Assembly (NCBI GenBank): GCA_016198125.1
Contig: JACQJG010000010.1
Span: 1 to 33,723, forward strand
Reading direction: 5' to 3'
Origin: Candidatus Iainarchaeum sp.
GTDB taxonomy: Archaea > Iainarchaeota > Iainarchaeia > Iainarchaeales > VGJJ01
DNA length: 33,723 nt
The position numbers and the translations under genes are program-made. Below, one piece after another: positions 8,774 through 15,900 of the stretch. The notes beneath the pieces were generated by a model, which was not told the DNA's origin, ran no database searches, and was given only the letters and a program-made list of their open reading frames with translations. Positions within the stretch are counted from its first letter, which is position 1. Every line of letters starts with the position of its first letter.

Positions 8774-9787
8774 TCACGCGTGCACGGAGAATTCTTCAAG
8801 CACTGTTTGGGAAACCCCTTCCAGGGCGCGCGAAGCAATTCCTTTGCGGCGGTGCACATACCCTGCAAACTCCCTGGCATACCCGTGCATGCACAGCACC
8901 CGTTTTGCGCGGGAGCGCTCAACGTACTCCAACAACTGGGCAAAATCCGCGTGGTCTGAAAGCGGAAAAATCCTGTCAAAGTGCTGTTTGAAATTCCACC
9001 CGGTTGCAAGCGCGCTGGACACCGGCCTGTTCAGTGAAAACGAAAGCGCCTGCAACACATTAGGGGTGGCAAGCGTGGGAGGCAGAATGGCCACATTTGC
9101 ATCCTTCAAATTATGATTCAACAGCAAAAAATCTCCAAGACGCGCACCATGACGGTCATATACTTGATTATTGGAAAAAATACGCTCGTGCACCACTGGA
9201 ATTTCGCCTGCATACTCGTTGCACACCGCTGTGAGCTCTTGGGCTTTTCCTGTGGCATAGCCTGCAAGCACCACAAACTGGCCCAATCCAATCATGCGCC
9301 TAATCCAGGAACCCATTTCATGGTACACCTGCTCCCTGGGAGGAAAGGAAAAGCACGGCAGGCCAAACGTGGTTTCAATGACCAGTGTATCGCATTCCAA
9401 GGGCTCGGCTCCTTTTTGAATAATGGAATCCTGCAACTTGAAATCCGATGTAACAACTGCCCGTTCTTCGCCGTCATTCAAGGCCACTTGGCTGCTTCCC
9501 AGTATATGGCCGGCGGAATGCAGTTCCACGTCCATTCCATTTGAATGCCATGCACGCTTCCATTCCTTGCACTGCACGAGCCCCTTTTTTGGAATTTTGT
9601 GCGCAACCAGGTCGCGGGTGGCCTCTGTTAAATGGTACGTGCACGCATTCGCGCCAATCAATGCATGATCGGAATGGGCATGGGTGACAATGGCATCGGA
9701 AAACCCATGGGACTTGCGCGAGGGGTCGATGACCAGCTTCTGGCCAGCCTTCCCAGCCACGATTCCGTGGTCTATGTGCAGGTGCAT
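8774..9787 (-). CDS. beta-CASP metallo-beta-lactamase RNA-processing nuclease (COG1236-like)
   Basis: The protein has 337 residues from the chosen start. Metallo-beta-lactamase motifs are in order: THAHSDH (35-41), the histidine of SAGHILGSSQ (91-100), the aspartate of TSDF (D115), and a beta-CASP-type motif PLSDHADF near 280. These form the two-metal site of the RNA-cleaving beta-CASP group to which CPSF-73-like archaeal factors belong. It lacks N-terminal KH domains, so it fits the shorter COG1236 proteins annotated as mRNA 3'-end processing or exonuclease rather than aCPSF1. The open frame extends 50 codons further upstream, but a TATA box at 9811-9818 sits 27 bases before the ATG at 9785-9787 and the conserved fold begins there. 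That makes the longer start wrong and the mRNA leaderless. Confidence 0.8.
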   Translation of the reverse strand: MHLHIDHGIVAGKAGQKLVIDPSRKSHGFSDAIVTHAHSDHALIGANACTYHLTEATRDLVAHKIPKKGLVQCKEWKRAWHSNGMDVELHSAGHILGSSQVALNDGEERAVVTSDFKLQDSIIQKGAEPLECDTLVIETTFGLPCFSFPPREQVYHEMGSWIRRMIGLGQFVVLAGYATGKAQELTAVCNEYAGEIPVVHERIFSNNQVYDRHGARLGDFLLLNHNLKDANVAILPPTLATPNVLQALSFSLNRPVSSALATGWNFKQHFDRIFPLSDHADFAQLLEYVERSRAKRVLCMHGYAREFAGYVHRRKGIASRALEGVSQTVLEEFSVHA

Positions 9788-9810
9788 GAACCAGTACCAC
9801 TCTATTGAAG

Positions 9811-9818
9811 AATAAAAA
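9811..9818 (-). promoter_or_regulatory. TATA box of the beta-CASP nuclease gene
   Basis: The minus strand reads TTTTTATT, centred 27 bases before the ATG at 9787. It fixes the start and predicts a leaderless transcript. It is divergent from the promoter at 9859-9867. Confidence 0.55.
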
Positions 9819-9858
9819 TGCGCTCCCCCAGCCTTACTATCAAGCCGTTTGCGCAAAG

Positions 9859-9867
9859 AATTAAAAG
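9859..9867 (+). promoter_or_regulatory. TATA box of the coiled-coil protein gene
   Basis: AATTAAAAG is centred about 31 bases before the ATG at 9894. It leaves a leader of only a few bases. Confidence 0.5.
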
Positions 9868-9893
9868 TTCTGAAAGCAATGCACTTATGAATC

Positions 9894-10967
9894 ATGACCG
9901 AACCCGTTCTCGCACTGGACGAATTAGTCAAACACATCCAAGGCCTTCACCAAAGCAACAAGATGCCCTGGAACAAGCGTTCGAGGACTGCGCTCATCCA
10001 GCACCTGAAGGAAAACATCTCGGAATTGGAAAACGTGCGCGTGCTGCTGCGCGAACTGGACTCATCCCTGAAAACCAATCCCCATGTAGACGCCACGCTG
10101 ATTGCGTCCCACGAAGGAGAAGCCGAGCAGGTCATGCAGGTGCTCAAGCGCAACCTTGCATTCGAACACCAAAAACTGGAACAGGGATTTGACCCCCGGG
10201 AAAAAGTAGACGTACCGCAACTCTACGAGGAATTGGAACAACGCATCTTAGGCCTGGCGCTGAACATTCACACGTCCATTGAACGCGTTCAAGTGCAGCT
10301 CCGCAGGCAGGGATTGAATGTTTCTCCCGGCTCCAAAGACCATCATTTCATCAAACTCTTAAAATCCAAAGAAGACGAGTTGCACCATGCGCGCAAGGAA
10401 TTGGAGGAATGGAAGCGCAAAAGCTTTTTTGGGAGAATCGCAGAACCAAAATCCAATGACCTTGAACAGGAACTCATGGACCTGGAGCGCAAGCTTACCG
10501 GAGAAAAACACGCATTTGAAACTGCAATCAAAGGCTACCGCAGGCAGGTCGAAGCATTCGCGCAAGACTATGGTGTTATGGAGCAGGCCTTCAAAAAAAT
10601 GGAAAGCCTTATTGAAACGCACTCCGTAAAAGAATTGGACTTGCTTGCCGAACTCAAAAAAGAACGGGACTATGCCAAGAAAATGCTTTTGGAAATGCAA
10701 AACGAATTGGCCTTGTTGAGAAATACGTACTCTAAAGAGCTCATTGAACTTGAACAAAACAAACTCCAGGCGCGCCTGGAAGAACGGGAAAAATGGGAGT
10801 CCAGGCTCATTCAGCTCAAACGCGAACTCCAGGACCAAAAAGAAATATCCGGGCAGCTTGAAACCATTGCACGGGAAAAAGACGCGCTCATTGAAAGATT
10901 GCGCAGTGAATTGGCACAAAAAAGTGCGCCGGCCGCAAAAAAATCGCAGAATAAACAAAAGCAATGA
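9894..10967 (+). CDS. coiled-coil protein of unknown function
   Basis: This 357-residue hydrophilic protein has no membrane segment or signal. From about residue 155 to 340 it is almost continuously charged and heptad-like (for example ELHHARKELEEWKRK and QELMDLERKLTGEKHAFE), predicting a long coiled coil. The N-terminal 150 residues also look helical. The C-terminus is a basic, Lys/Gln/Ala-rich tail. It is divergent from the beta-CASP nuclease gene and convergent with a small membrane protein gene, with only 8 bases between stops. A structural, SMC-like or scaffold role is possible, but no family motif such as an ATPase head is present. Confidence 0.65.
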   Translation: MTEPVLALDELVKHIQGLHQSNKMPWNKRSRTALIQHLKENISELENVRVLLRELDSSLKTNPHVDATLIASHEGEAEQVMQVLKRNLAFEHQKLEQGFDPREKVDVPQLYEELEQRILGLALNIHTSIERVQVQLRRQGLNVSPGSKDHHFIKLLKSKEDELHHARKELEEWKRKSFFGRIAEPKSNDLEQELMDLERKLTGEKHAFETAIKGYRRQVEAFAQDYGVMEQAFKKMESLIETHSVKELDLLAELKKERDYAKKMLLEMQNELALLRNTYSKELIELEQNKLQARLEEREKWESRLIQLKRELQDQKEISGQLETIAREKDALIERLRSELAQKSAPAAKKSQNKQKQ

Positions 10968-10975
10968 ATGGAATG

Positions 10976-11422
10976 CTATCCTTGCACGCGCACCCAGTCA
11001 TACAATTCCATTTGGACAAGGGTATTTGCATCTTCCCCTTCAAGCACGCGCTTGCGTATGACCACGCGAACCAAGACAGGGCTTTCCCTTACTTCCAAAG
11101 GCGCGTGCAACAACACTGAAATTTCCGATTGCAGGCCCGGGTCAAGCGGTTGCACGCCTGCATGGGCAAGCAACTGCCCCACGTACACAGAATAATCATA
11201 TGTGCGTGTGCGCGTTTCATGGTTGCCCATCCAAAATGAGACGTTAAAATCCTCGTTGGGTTGAACAGAAAACGGAACGCGCACCCCCCAGAAGGCCTCT
11301 GAAAAGCCTTCAGGCACGCGCGTGGCCAGCAGGTAAACGGACGCGCCAACCACTCCCACGAGCAAAATGCCCCCAAGAACGAGCATAAACCCTTCAAAGG
11401 ACCATCCCCTTTCACTGTCCAT
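10976..11422 (-). CDS. single-pass membrane protein with an extracytoplasmic beta domain
   Basis: This 148-residue protein has a membrane helix at about residues 13-33 (LVLGGILLVGVVGASVYLLA). A roughly 110-residue beta-rich extracytoplasmic domain follows, including the pattern FNVSFWMGNHETRTRTYDYS, a strand-turn-strand like the ligand-binding or Ig-like domains of archaeal envelope proteins (a DUF1616-like resemblance is only an impression). It is transcribed divergently from the larger single-pass protein at 11476. The two genes appear to share one TATA element at 11446-11458, so they are probably expressed together. The start ATG at 11420-11422 is about 30 bases from the centre of that element, giving a nearly leaderless mRNA. 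Confidence 0.65.
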   Translation of the reverse strand: MDSERGWSFEGFMLVLGGILLVGVVGASVYLLATRVPEGFSEAFWGVRVPFSVQPNEDFNVSFWMGNHETRTRTYDYSVYVGQLLAHAGVQPLDPGLQSEISVLLHAPLEVRESPVLVRVVIRKRVLEGEDANTLVQMELYDWVRVQG

Positions 11423-11445
11423 AAAAAAGGCATAGGGGGAAAAGC

Positions 11446-11458
11446 ATTAATATAATAA
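11446..11458. promoter_or_regulatory. shared bidirectional TATA region between two membrane-protein genes
   Basis: ATTAATATAATAA reads as a TATA box on both strands. Its centre is about 30 bases from the minus-strand ATG at 11422 and about 24 bases from the plus-strand ATG at 11476. Both distances fit leaderless initiation. Confidence 0.5.
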
Positions 11459-11475
11459 CGCGGTTTTATGTGCGC

Positions 11476-13020
11476 ATGAGCTTTCCCTTACATACGCGCA
11501 GGGCACGCATTCAGGACACGTATACCACCCCAGACTCCTATGACACCCTTTACTCCGAGTTTGAAAAGCCTTCTCCATTTGACACGGTCAAAGGCATGGC
11601 GGGCAGCCCGGAAACCAAAGAATGGGCCAAGCGCGCACTCCTGGCCATAGCGGCTATTGCAATAGGGTATGGCGTGTACTGGTATTTCATTGGGTCCATT
11701 ACCCAGGTAACCATTGAAATCCGAAACACGGAAGACCAACTCTTGTCCGCATCCCAGGCGCGCGTGCATGAAAAAGGAAACACGAATTCCATCAAAGAGT
11801 TCTTTGGAAGCACTGTTATTGGCCTGCGGCCAGGGAATTATGAAGTGAAACTGGGGAGCATTGGCGCAGGGTATTCAAATCCCGGGACCATTGAGTTCAG
11901 TGTTACAGGCGCAGAAAAAGAACAATTCCAATTCATTGAAGTGGAAAAGGCATTAAACGTGAAAATATCCAACGTGGACCTGCCCGATGAGTTGGTGGTG
12001 GAACAGCAAATTTCAAGACCGGTTACATTTGAGAACAATTCCTCCAAGCCTGTTGAAGTAGAACTTGTTTTTGAAGGGGCCTACAAAGAACTTGCACTTT
12101 CCCTTACCCCTGAGAAAGTTCTTGTACCTGCCAACTCCACGGAAACCGCAACGCTTACCATTCAGGTACCATCCGACACCAAAGTGTCCAGTGCACGGGA
12201 CGGGGATGCAAAAACAGGTTCAATTCGCATCAAGTTCACGCGCGAAAGCGTTGAACAGGAATTCAGGCTGCGCGCAAAAACAAAAATAACCGTGAGCCCG
12301 GAAAAGCAGTTCACGCTCAAGGCAACGCCCGGAGGAAAAATCGTTGAAAAACAGCTTTCCGTTGAAAACAAAAACGCATATGCATTAACCGAACCCATTC
12401 AGGCCAGCGTTGTAATAGATTCTGCCCAAAATAACGTGCCCGACAGCATTGAAGAATGGTTTCAATGGAACCAGCCCCTGCCCTTGCCCGCACTTGAAAA
12501 AGCCCAGAAAGTGGCGGTTAACATTCAAGTCCTCGTGCCGATAAGCGCAAAACCGGACACCATCACAGGCCAACTCAACTTTTCAACTTCATTTTGGTCT
12601 TTCAACGTTCCATTCCTCCTTGAAGTGGGCGAACCTGAAATTGAATTGAACGTTACACTGGATGGCGGAACAACCAAGCAGTACACGCTTGCATTGAATG
12701 GGGCCTGGGAAACCAAGACTGCAAAACTGCGCTTAAGCAACGCCGGCGAAATCGAACTTCAAAACATTTTGGTTGAAATCCAAAAGTGCTCGCAGGAATT
12801 CATAAATTTCTCCAATCCCGAAGTGTTCCCGCTCACATTAGGAGGGCAGGGAAGCCCCACGGATACCATGGAAACGCTCATGCAGATTTCAGCCCCGGTA
12901 AATGCGCAGCCGGGAATTGCAGTGTTCTGCGAACTGCAATCCATTTTTGAGGACCCGCAAACCGGAGACCCTGTGGAAGGGCCTTTGATCAACGTACAAA
13001 TAACCCCCAAGGCCACGTGA
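11476..13020 (+). CDS. single-pass membrane protein with several extracytoplasmic Ig-like domains
   Basis: The protein has 514 residues from the ATG at 11476. A GTG two codons earlier (11470) is also possible. About 50 N-terminal cytoplasmic residues precede a membrane helix (about 53-72, RALLAIAAIAIGYGVYWYF). The rest is beta-rich and extracytoplasmic. A PEGA or carboxypeptidase-regulatory-like module (GLRPGNYEVKL near 118) is followed by repeated Ig-like or NPCBM-like domains with the signature of disrupted alternating strands (FENNSSKPVEVELVF, LSVENKNAYALTEPI, LRLSNAGEIELQNILVEI). Two cysteines near the C-terminus could form a disulfide. It has the same architecture on a smaller scale as the giant protein at 1969-8718, so it is probably part of the same envelope system. 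The function is unknown. Confidence 0.7.
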   Translation: MSFPLHTRRARIQDTYTTPDSYDTLYSEFEKPSPFDTVKGMAGSPETKEWAKRALLAIAAIAIGYGVYWYFIGSITQVTIEIRNTEDQLLSASQARVHEKGNTNSIKEFFGSTVIGLRPGNYEVKLGSIGAGYSNPGTIEFSVTGAEKEQFQFIEVEKALNVKISNVDLPDELVVEQQISRPVTFENNSSKPVEVELVFEGAYKELALSLTPEKVLVPANSTETATLTIQVPSDTKVSSARDGDAKTGSIRIKFTRESVEQEFRLRAKTKITVSPEKQFTLKATPGGKIVEKQLSVENKNAYALTEPIQASVVIDSAQNNVPDSIEEWFQWNQPLPLPALEKAQKVAVNIQVLVPISAKPDTITGQLNFSTSFWSFNVPFLLEVGEPEIELNVTLDGGTTKQYTLALNGAWETKTAKLRLSNAGEIELQNILVEIQKCSQEFINFSNPEVFPLTLGGQGSPTDTMETLMQISAPVNAQPGIAVFCELQSIFEDPQTGDPVEGPLINVQITPKAT

Positions 13021-13062
13021 AAAATTCCTTGAAGCCCTTCAATGGCAATGCCCCTCCAGAAG

Positions 13063-13071
13063 TATTAAATA
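13063..13071 (+). promoter_or_regulatory. TATA box of the AbrB/PIN toxin-antitoxin operon
   Basis: TATTAAATA is centred 27 bases before the antitoxin ATG at 13094, predicting a leaderless mRNA. It abuts the palindrome at 13070-13089. Confidence 0.6.
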
Positions 13072-13089
13072 GTATTACCAGTAATACTA
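13070..13089. promoter_or_regulatory. palindromic operator of the AbrB/PIN operon
   Basis: TAGTATTAC-CA-GTAATACTA is an inverted repeat with 9-bp perfect arms and a 2-base spacer. It lies between the TATA box and the predicted transcription start. AGTATTA also occurs once more directly upstream at 13061-13067. This is the expected place for an autorepressing antitoxin to bind. Confidence 0.6.
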
Positions 13090-13093
13090 TTGC

Positions 13094-13324
13094 ATGACTG
13101 ATTCCACCCTCACAAGCAAGTACCAGGCAACCGTACCAAAACAGGTAAGAGAGTTCCTCGGCCTCAAGGCAGGCCAAACCATTTCATGGCACGTTGTCAA
13201 AGCCAGTGTTATAGTGGACGCACCCAAAAAAATAAAGAATCCGACCCGGGCCCTTACGGGCATGGGCATTCACCTGAACGTGGACGCCGTAAAACTTGTC
13301 AGAGAAGTGCGTGAAAACCTATGA
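13094..13324 (+). CDS. AbrB/MazE-type (VapB-like) antitoxin
   Basis: This 76-residue protein has the N-terminal swapped-hairpin AbrB pattern STLTSKYQATVPKQVREFLG followed by LKAGQTISWHV. In known families this pattern gives the DNA-binding dimer that represses its own operon. The C-terminal part (about 45-76) would wrap and inhibit the toxin. Its TGA overlaps the ATG of the PIN toxin (ATGA at 13321-13324), the classic translational coupling of toxin-antitoxin pairs. A perfect palindrome at the promoter supports autoregulation. Confidence 0.85.
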   Translation: MTDSTLTSKYQATVPKQVREFLGLKAGQTISWHVVKASVIVDAPKKIKNPTRALTGMGIHLNVDAVKLVREVRENL

Positions 13325-13743
13325 AATACCTGGACACGAACATTTTCATTTACGCCCTTGAAAACCACGAAAAGTATGGCAAAGCCTGCGCAAAAATCCT
13401 CCAAGACCTGGAAGATGGACGGTTAAAGGCCGCCTGTTCGTTCCTGGTCCCCATCGAGCTTATCGGAGCAATCCAGAAATTGAACAAAATGAATCCAAAG
13501 GCAAGGCAGCCTGAACTCAGCCCTTCAAAAACATTGGACATTATTTTCAGCTACCCCCTCGTGTGGCTTGATATTGGACTATTCACCATACGACACGCTG
13601 CCACGTATTCAGACGAGTTATTCGGCGCGGATTGCATCCACGCGGCAAGCATGGAATTAAACGGCGTAAGAGAAATCATTTCAGCGGATGCAGATTTTGA
13701 CCGGCTGCGCGGAATCAAGCGCGTGGACCCGTTAAAGTATTAA
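13321..13743 (+). CDS. PIN-domain ribonuclease toxin (VapC-like)
   Basis: This 140-residue protein carries the complete PIN-domain acidic set. D5 lies in MKYLDTNIFIYAL, E46 in VPIELIGA, D104 in FGADCIHAA, and further acids at D123 and D125 in SADADFDRL. These residues hold divalent metal for RNA cleavage in VapC toxins. The length is typical. It overlaps the AbrB antitoxin gene by four bases and is followed after 11 bases by the convergent tRNA-Arg gene. Targets are unknown. VapC enzymes usually cut tRNA or rRNA, which is family knowledge and not visible here. Confidence 0.87.
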   Translation: MKYLDTNIFIYALENHEKYGKACAKILQDLEDGRLKAACSFLVPIELIGAIQKLNKMNPKARQPELSPSKTLDIIFSYPLVWLDIGLFTIRHAATYSDELFGADCIHAASMELNGVREIISADADFDRLRGIKRVDPLKY

Positions 13744-13754
13744 AGCGGCAAAAG

Positions 13755-13919
13755 CGAGCCGGGTGGGATTTGAACCCACGACCCCTGCCTTACTCCTCTG
13801 CAAGAAATAAGTGACCGAAGGCCCGTTGGGGTTCCAACAGGAATCCCCAACCGTCCGCGGACCATCCCTACGCAATGGGATTAGGAGTGCAGTGCTCTTC
13901 CAAACTAAGCTACCGGCCC
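13755..13919 (-). tRNA. tRNA-Arg(CCT) with a 91-nt intron
   Basis: The 5' exon is 13882-13919 and the 3' exon 13755-13790. Acceptor arms GGGCCGG/CCGGCTC pair with one G-U. The T arm GTGGG-TTCAAAT-CCCAC is perfect and the D stem is GCTT/GAGC. The anticodon loop CTCCTAA gives anticodon CCT. The intron (13791-13881) sits between positions 37 and 38. CTCC of the anticodon loop pairs with GGAG at the intron end, leaving three-base bulges TAA on both sides, exactly the bulge-helix-bulge cut by archaeal splicing endonuclease. Pair 31-39 is an A-G mismatch in the mature tRNA. CCA is not encoded. Confidence 0.85.
13791..13881 (-). other. tRNA-Arg intron (91 nt, archaeal BHB type)
   Basis: The intron contains a strong hairpin at 13825-13851. 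GTTGGGG pairs with CCCCAAC and continues into TTCC/GGAA with one bulged base, an 11-bp stem with a TGTT loop on the transcribed strand. No box C (RTGATGA) or box D motif was found, so it does not look like a C/D guide RNA. Confidence 0.75.
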
Positions 13920-13945
13920 TTTAAAACAAGTTTGTTCTCCCGAGG

Positions 13946-13953
13946 TTTTAAAA
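13946..13953 (-). promoter_or_regulatory. TATA box of tRNA-Arg
   Basis: TTTTAAAA lies about 30 bases before the first tRNA base at 13919 on the minus strand. It sits between the tRNA and the stop of the kinase-like gene. Confidence 0.6.
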
Positions 13954-13967
13954 GGGTTTACAGGAAG

Positions 13968-14531
13968 TCAAAGGAAAATGCTCACCGCAAACGCAGTAAC
14001 CAGGGGAATGGTCAGGGCATCGTTAATTGGAATGAATTCTGCAAGGCCTGCAAGCACTGCAATGCCCAGTGAGAAAGGGAATGGAAGAACAAGAGACAAT
14101 GCAAAAGCTGCTGCAACAACTCCTCCAAGAAAACCCTCCCCTGTTTTTTCACCCAACACTTTGTGCATGCCAAAGCGCTTTCCAACAAGGGTTGAAAACG
14201 AGTCCTCAAACGCCAATGCAACAATGCCTGCCAGCACAGGCGTTTTGGAGTGAAACAGCAAAAGCACCAGCGTAATCCCGAGCACAAAGAAAAATGCGCC
14301 CTGCCCCTGAATGGATTCTTCCTTGCGTTGCACGCGTTTCAAAAGCATTGACACAAACCACAACCCAAACCCTGCATGGTGCAGTGCCGAAACAATGCCC
14401 CCAACAAATAAAAGGAGCACGCAGAACAAGAGCACTTCTTCCAAAGGGAAGTGTTGAATTAAAAAGACAAAGAAGAGCCCCAAAGCCACGTGAAACACCT
14501 GGCGCACCCATTCCATTGAATGAAGGTTCAT
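13968..14531 (-). CDS. dolichol/phytol kinase-like (CTP-dependent polyprenol kinase) membrane protein
   Basis: This 187-residue protein is almost entirely hydrophobic, with about six membrane helices. The conserved segment FEDSFSTLVGKRFG (108-121), followed by EKTGEGFLGG (128-137) and near the end NDALTIPL, matches the family of CTP-dependent lipid kinases (Sec59, Dgk1, VTE5 and archaeal relatives). In those the usual motifs are GDxxAxxxGkxfG, KSxEGS and DDNLTIPL. Here the first Asp context is ED and the last motif has lost one Asp. A role in phosphorylating an isoprenoid alcohol for lipid-linked glycan carriers or lipid recycling is inferred. It sits directly downstream of the fibrillarin gene on the same strand (12-base gap), so it may be co-transcribed. 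Confidence 0.7.
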   Translation of the reverse strand: MNLHSMEWVRQVFHVALGLFFVFLIQHFPLEEVLLFCVLLLFVGGIVSALHHAGFGLWFVSMLLKRVQRKEESIQGQGAFFFVLGITLVLLLFHSKTPVLAGIVALAFEDSFSTLVGKRFGMHKVLGEKTGEGFLGGVVAAAFALSLVLPFPFSLGIAVLAGLAEFIPINDALTIPLVTAFAVSIFL

Positions 14532-14543
14532 TTTCGCCCCTCC

Positions 14544-15215
14544 TCATTTGCGCGCACAAAATACAAGCGCGTGATTTTTCTCAAAAGGCTCAAGTGAAAT
14601 GACTTGAAGAATGTCAAAACATCCTTCCAGGCGTTTTATTTCTTCTCCAATAACCTCCAATGAAGGGCGCACGGCATCAATGGAATCTGCTTTGACCACG
14701 AGCAGGGCTTTTTTCTTTTTGCCAAGGAATGCCCGTGCATTTTTGGCAAAAATTTCTGCCTGATTTTTTTGCGCAATATCCTGGTACAAGAGGGAAACCT
14801 TCACGCTTTTCACATCCTTTTTATACGATTCGGGTTGATTGGCATCCCCCAACACCGGCAAAATATTTGGGCGTTGTTCGCACCAGTACAAAAACTTGTT
14901 CATGGCCTTGGCTGACACGTCAACGCCCAACACTGTTCCGCTAAGGCCTACAATGTCGCTCACGTGCGATATTGTAGTGCCTTCCGCCGAACCCAAATAC
15001 AGGACTTTTGACCCTTCCTTGAAAGGAAATTTTTTCAATCCGTTCATGATGCCTGCGGCCAGCTTGGACCTGTACGGGTTCCACATGCGGTATTCAACGC
15101 CTTCAACGGCCACCATTTCAGACCCGAATCCTTTTACCCCTGGAACAAGGTTCCGGGTAAGCAGGGTGTCCTTGTACTTCCACACCCCCGGAAACACTTT
15201 TTCAAGTTTTAGCAT
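14544..15215 (-). CDS. flpA: fibrillarin-like rRNA/tRNA 2'-O-methyltransferase
   Basis: This 223-residue protein has the archaeal fibrillarin length. N-terminal beta domain residues VFPGVWKYKDTLLTRNLVPG are followed by EYRMWNPYRSKLAAGI. SAM-binding motif I is VLYLGSAEGTTISHVSDI (71-88), then LGVDVS (96-101), GDANQPE (123-129) and LLYQDIAQKNQAEI (142-155), all diagnostic. It is the catalytic subunit of C/D-box RNPs guided by small RNAs together with Nop5 and L7Ae. The open frame extends 13 codons upstream, but a TATA box at 15237-15244 places the start of transcription at the ATG at 15213-15215. The partner Nop5 in this window lacks the domain known to bind fibrillarin. Confidence 0.93.
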   Translation of the reverse strand: MLKLEKVFPGVWKYKDTLLTRNLVPGVKGFGSEMVAVEGVEYRMWNPYRSKLAAGIMNGLKKFPFKEGSKVLYLGSAEGTTISHVSDIVGLSGTVLGVDVSAKAMNKFLYWCEQRPNILPVLGDANQPESYKKDVKSVKVSLLYQDIAQKNQAEIFAKNARAFLGKKKKALLVVKADSIDAVRPSLEVIGEEIKRLEGCFDILQVISLEPFEKNHALVFCARK

Positions 15216-15236
15216 GAAAAAAGCCACCACGCGGGG

Positions 15237-15244
15237 ATATTTAA
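15237..15244 (-). promoter_or_regulatory. TATA box of the fibrillarin gene
   Basis: The minus strand reads TTAAATAT, centred about 26 bases before the ATG at 15215. It decides the start codon in favour of the shorter protein. Confidence 0.6.
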
Positions 15245-15370
15245 TTCTTTTCAAACAGGCAAGGAATGGGGGACTGTTTCATGCGCAAAATCATTCTTTT
15301 CATCGCACACGGTCTTGATAGCTTCATTGCATGCAGGCACCCTTGTGCAAGCCGCCCGAGGCACAGAAAC

Positions 15371-15378
15371 CTATTTAA
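15371..15378 (+). promoter_or_regulatory. TATA box of the second PIN toxin-antitoxin operon
   Basis: CTATTTAA is centred 28 bases before the ATG at 15403, consistent with leaderless transcription. It is joined directly to the palindrome at 15379-15392. Confidence 0.6.
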
Positions 15379-15392
15379 ACTACAATTGTAGT
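15379..15392. promoter_or_regulatory. palindromic operator of the second PIN toxin-antitoxin operon
   Basis: ACTACAATTGTAGT is a perfect 14-bp palindrome between the TATA box and the predicted transcription start. A partial further copy (ATTGTA) follows at 15395-15400. It is the likely binding site of the antitoxin. The half-site ACTACAATT recurs in the inverted repeat at 20821-20858. Confidence 0.55.
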
Positions 15393-15402
15393 ATATTGTA
15401 AT

Positions 15403-15897
15403 ATGCTGTTCGTAGACGCATCAACGTTAATCCTTGCGGCAAAAGCCGAACTGCTGGATTTGCTGATTAATGCAAGCCATAACACGCTAACAATAGCAAC
15501 AGAAGTGGAAAAAGAGGCCACGAAAAAAAAGAGCTTTGACGCGCTTCTTATAGGCCAAAGAATAAGCGAGAAAAAAATAGCGGTAAAAAAGGTCAAAGAC
15601 CAGAAAATGGTTGAAAAAATAGAAAAGGACTTCAGCATGCACAAAGGGGAAGCGGAAACAATAGTCCTCTGCATGGAAAACAACGGAAAGGCCGTTGCAA
15701 CCGACGATTACAATGCCATGAAAGCATGTATGGTACTGAAAATAGAATACATTACAATTCTTGGAATTTTGTTAAGGCTTTATGAAGAAAAAAAACTGGA
15801 TAAGGAAGACGCAAAATTAAAATTTGAACGCCTGGCGCAGTACGGCAGGTATTCAACGGAAATCATAGATGATTTCACTGAAAAGCTGGAGGGATAA
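15403..15897 (+). CDS. PIN-domain toxin (DUF3368/COG2405-like)
   Basis: This 164-residue protein has PIN acidic positions at D5 (MLFVDASTLILAA), a Glu cluster at 34-38 (TEVEKEA), E83/E85 in KGEAETIVL and D101/D102 in ATDD. The GEAE and ATDD motifs are typical of the group paired with UPF0175-type antitoxins. It is the first gene of a two-gene operon, with the toxin before the antitoxin, the reverse of the pair at 13094. Its codons are much richer in AAA and ATA than those of the neighbouring genes, consistent with recent acquisition. Metal-dependent RNA cleavage is family knowledge. Confidence 0.8.
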   Translation: MLFVDASTLILAAKAELLDLLINASHNTLTIATEVEKEATKKKSFDALLIGQRISEKKIAVKKVKDQKMVEKIEKDFSMHKGEAETIVLCMENNGKAVATDDYNAMKACMVLKIEYITILGILLRLYEEKKLDKEDAKLKFERLAQYGRYSTEIIDDFTEKLEG

Positions 15898-15900
15898 GAA

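Noticed and set aside
9788-9937. 50-codon N-terminal extension of the beta-CASP nuclease.
   Set aside because: It runs across the divergent promoters and the start of the next gene. The TATA box at 9811-9818 and the fold boundary favour the ATG at 9787.
13791-13881. The tRNA-Arg intron as a C/D-box guide RNA.
   Set aside because: No RTGATGA box C and no suitably placed CTGA box D were found on the transcribed strand.
15216-15402. A hidden gene or RNA in the gap between fibrillarin and the second PIN gene.
   Set aside because: Only the two promoters were found. The small ORF at 15280 runs into the TATA region and shows no support.
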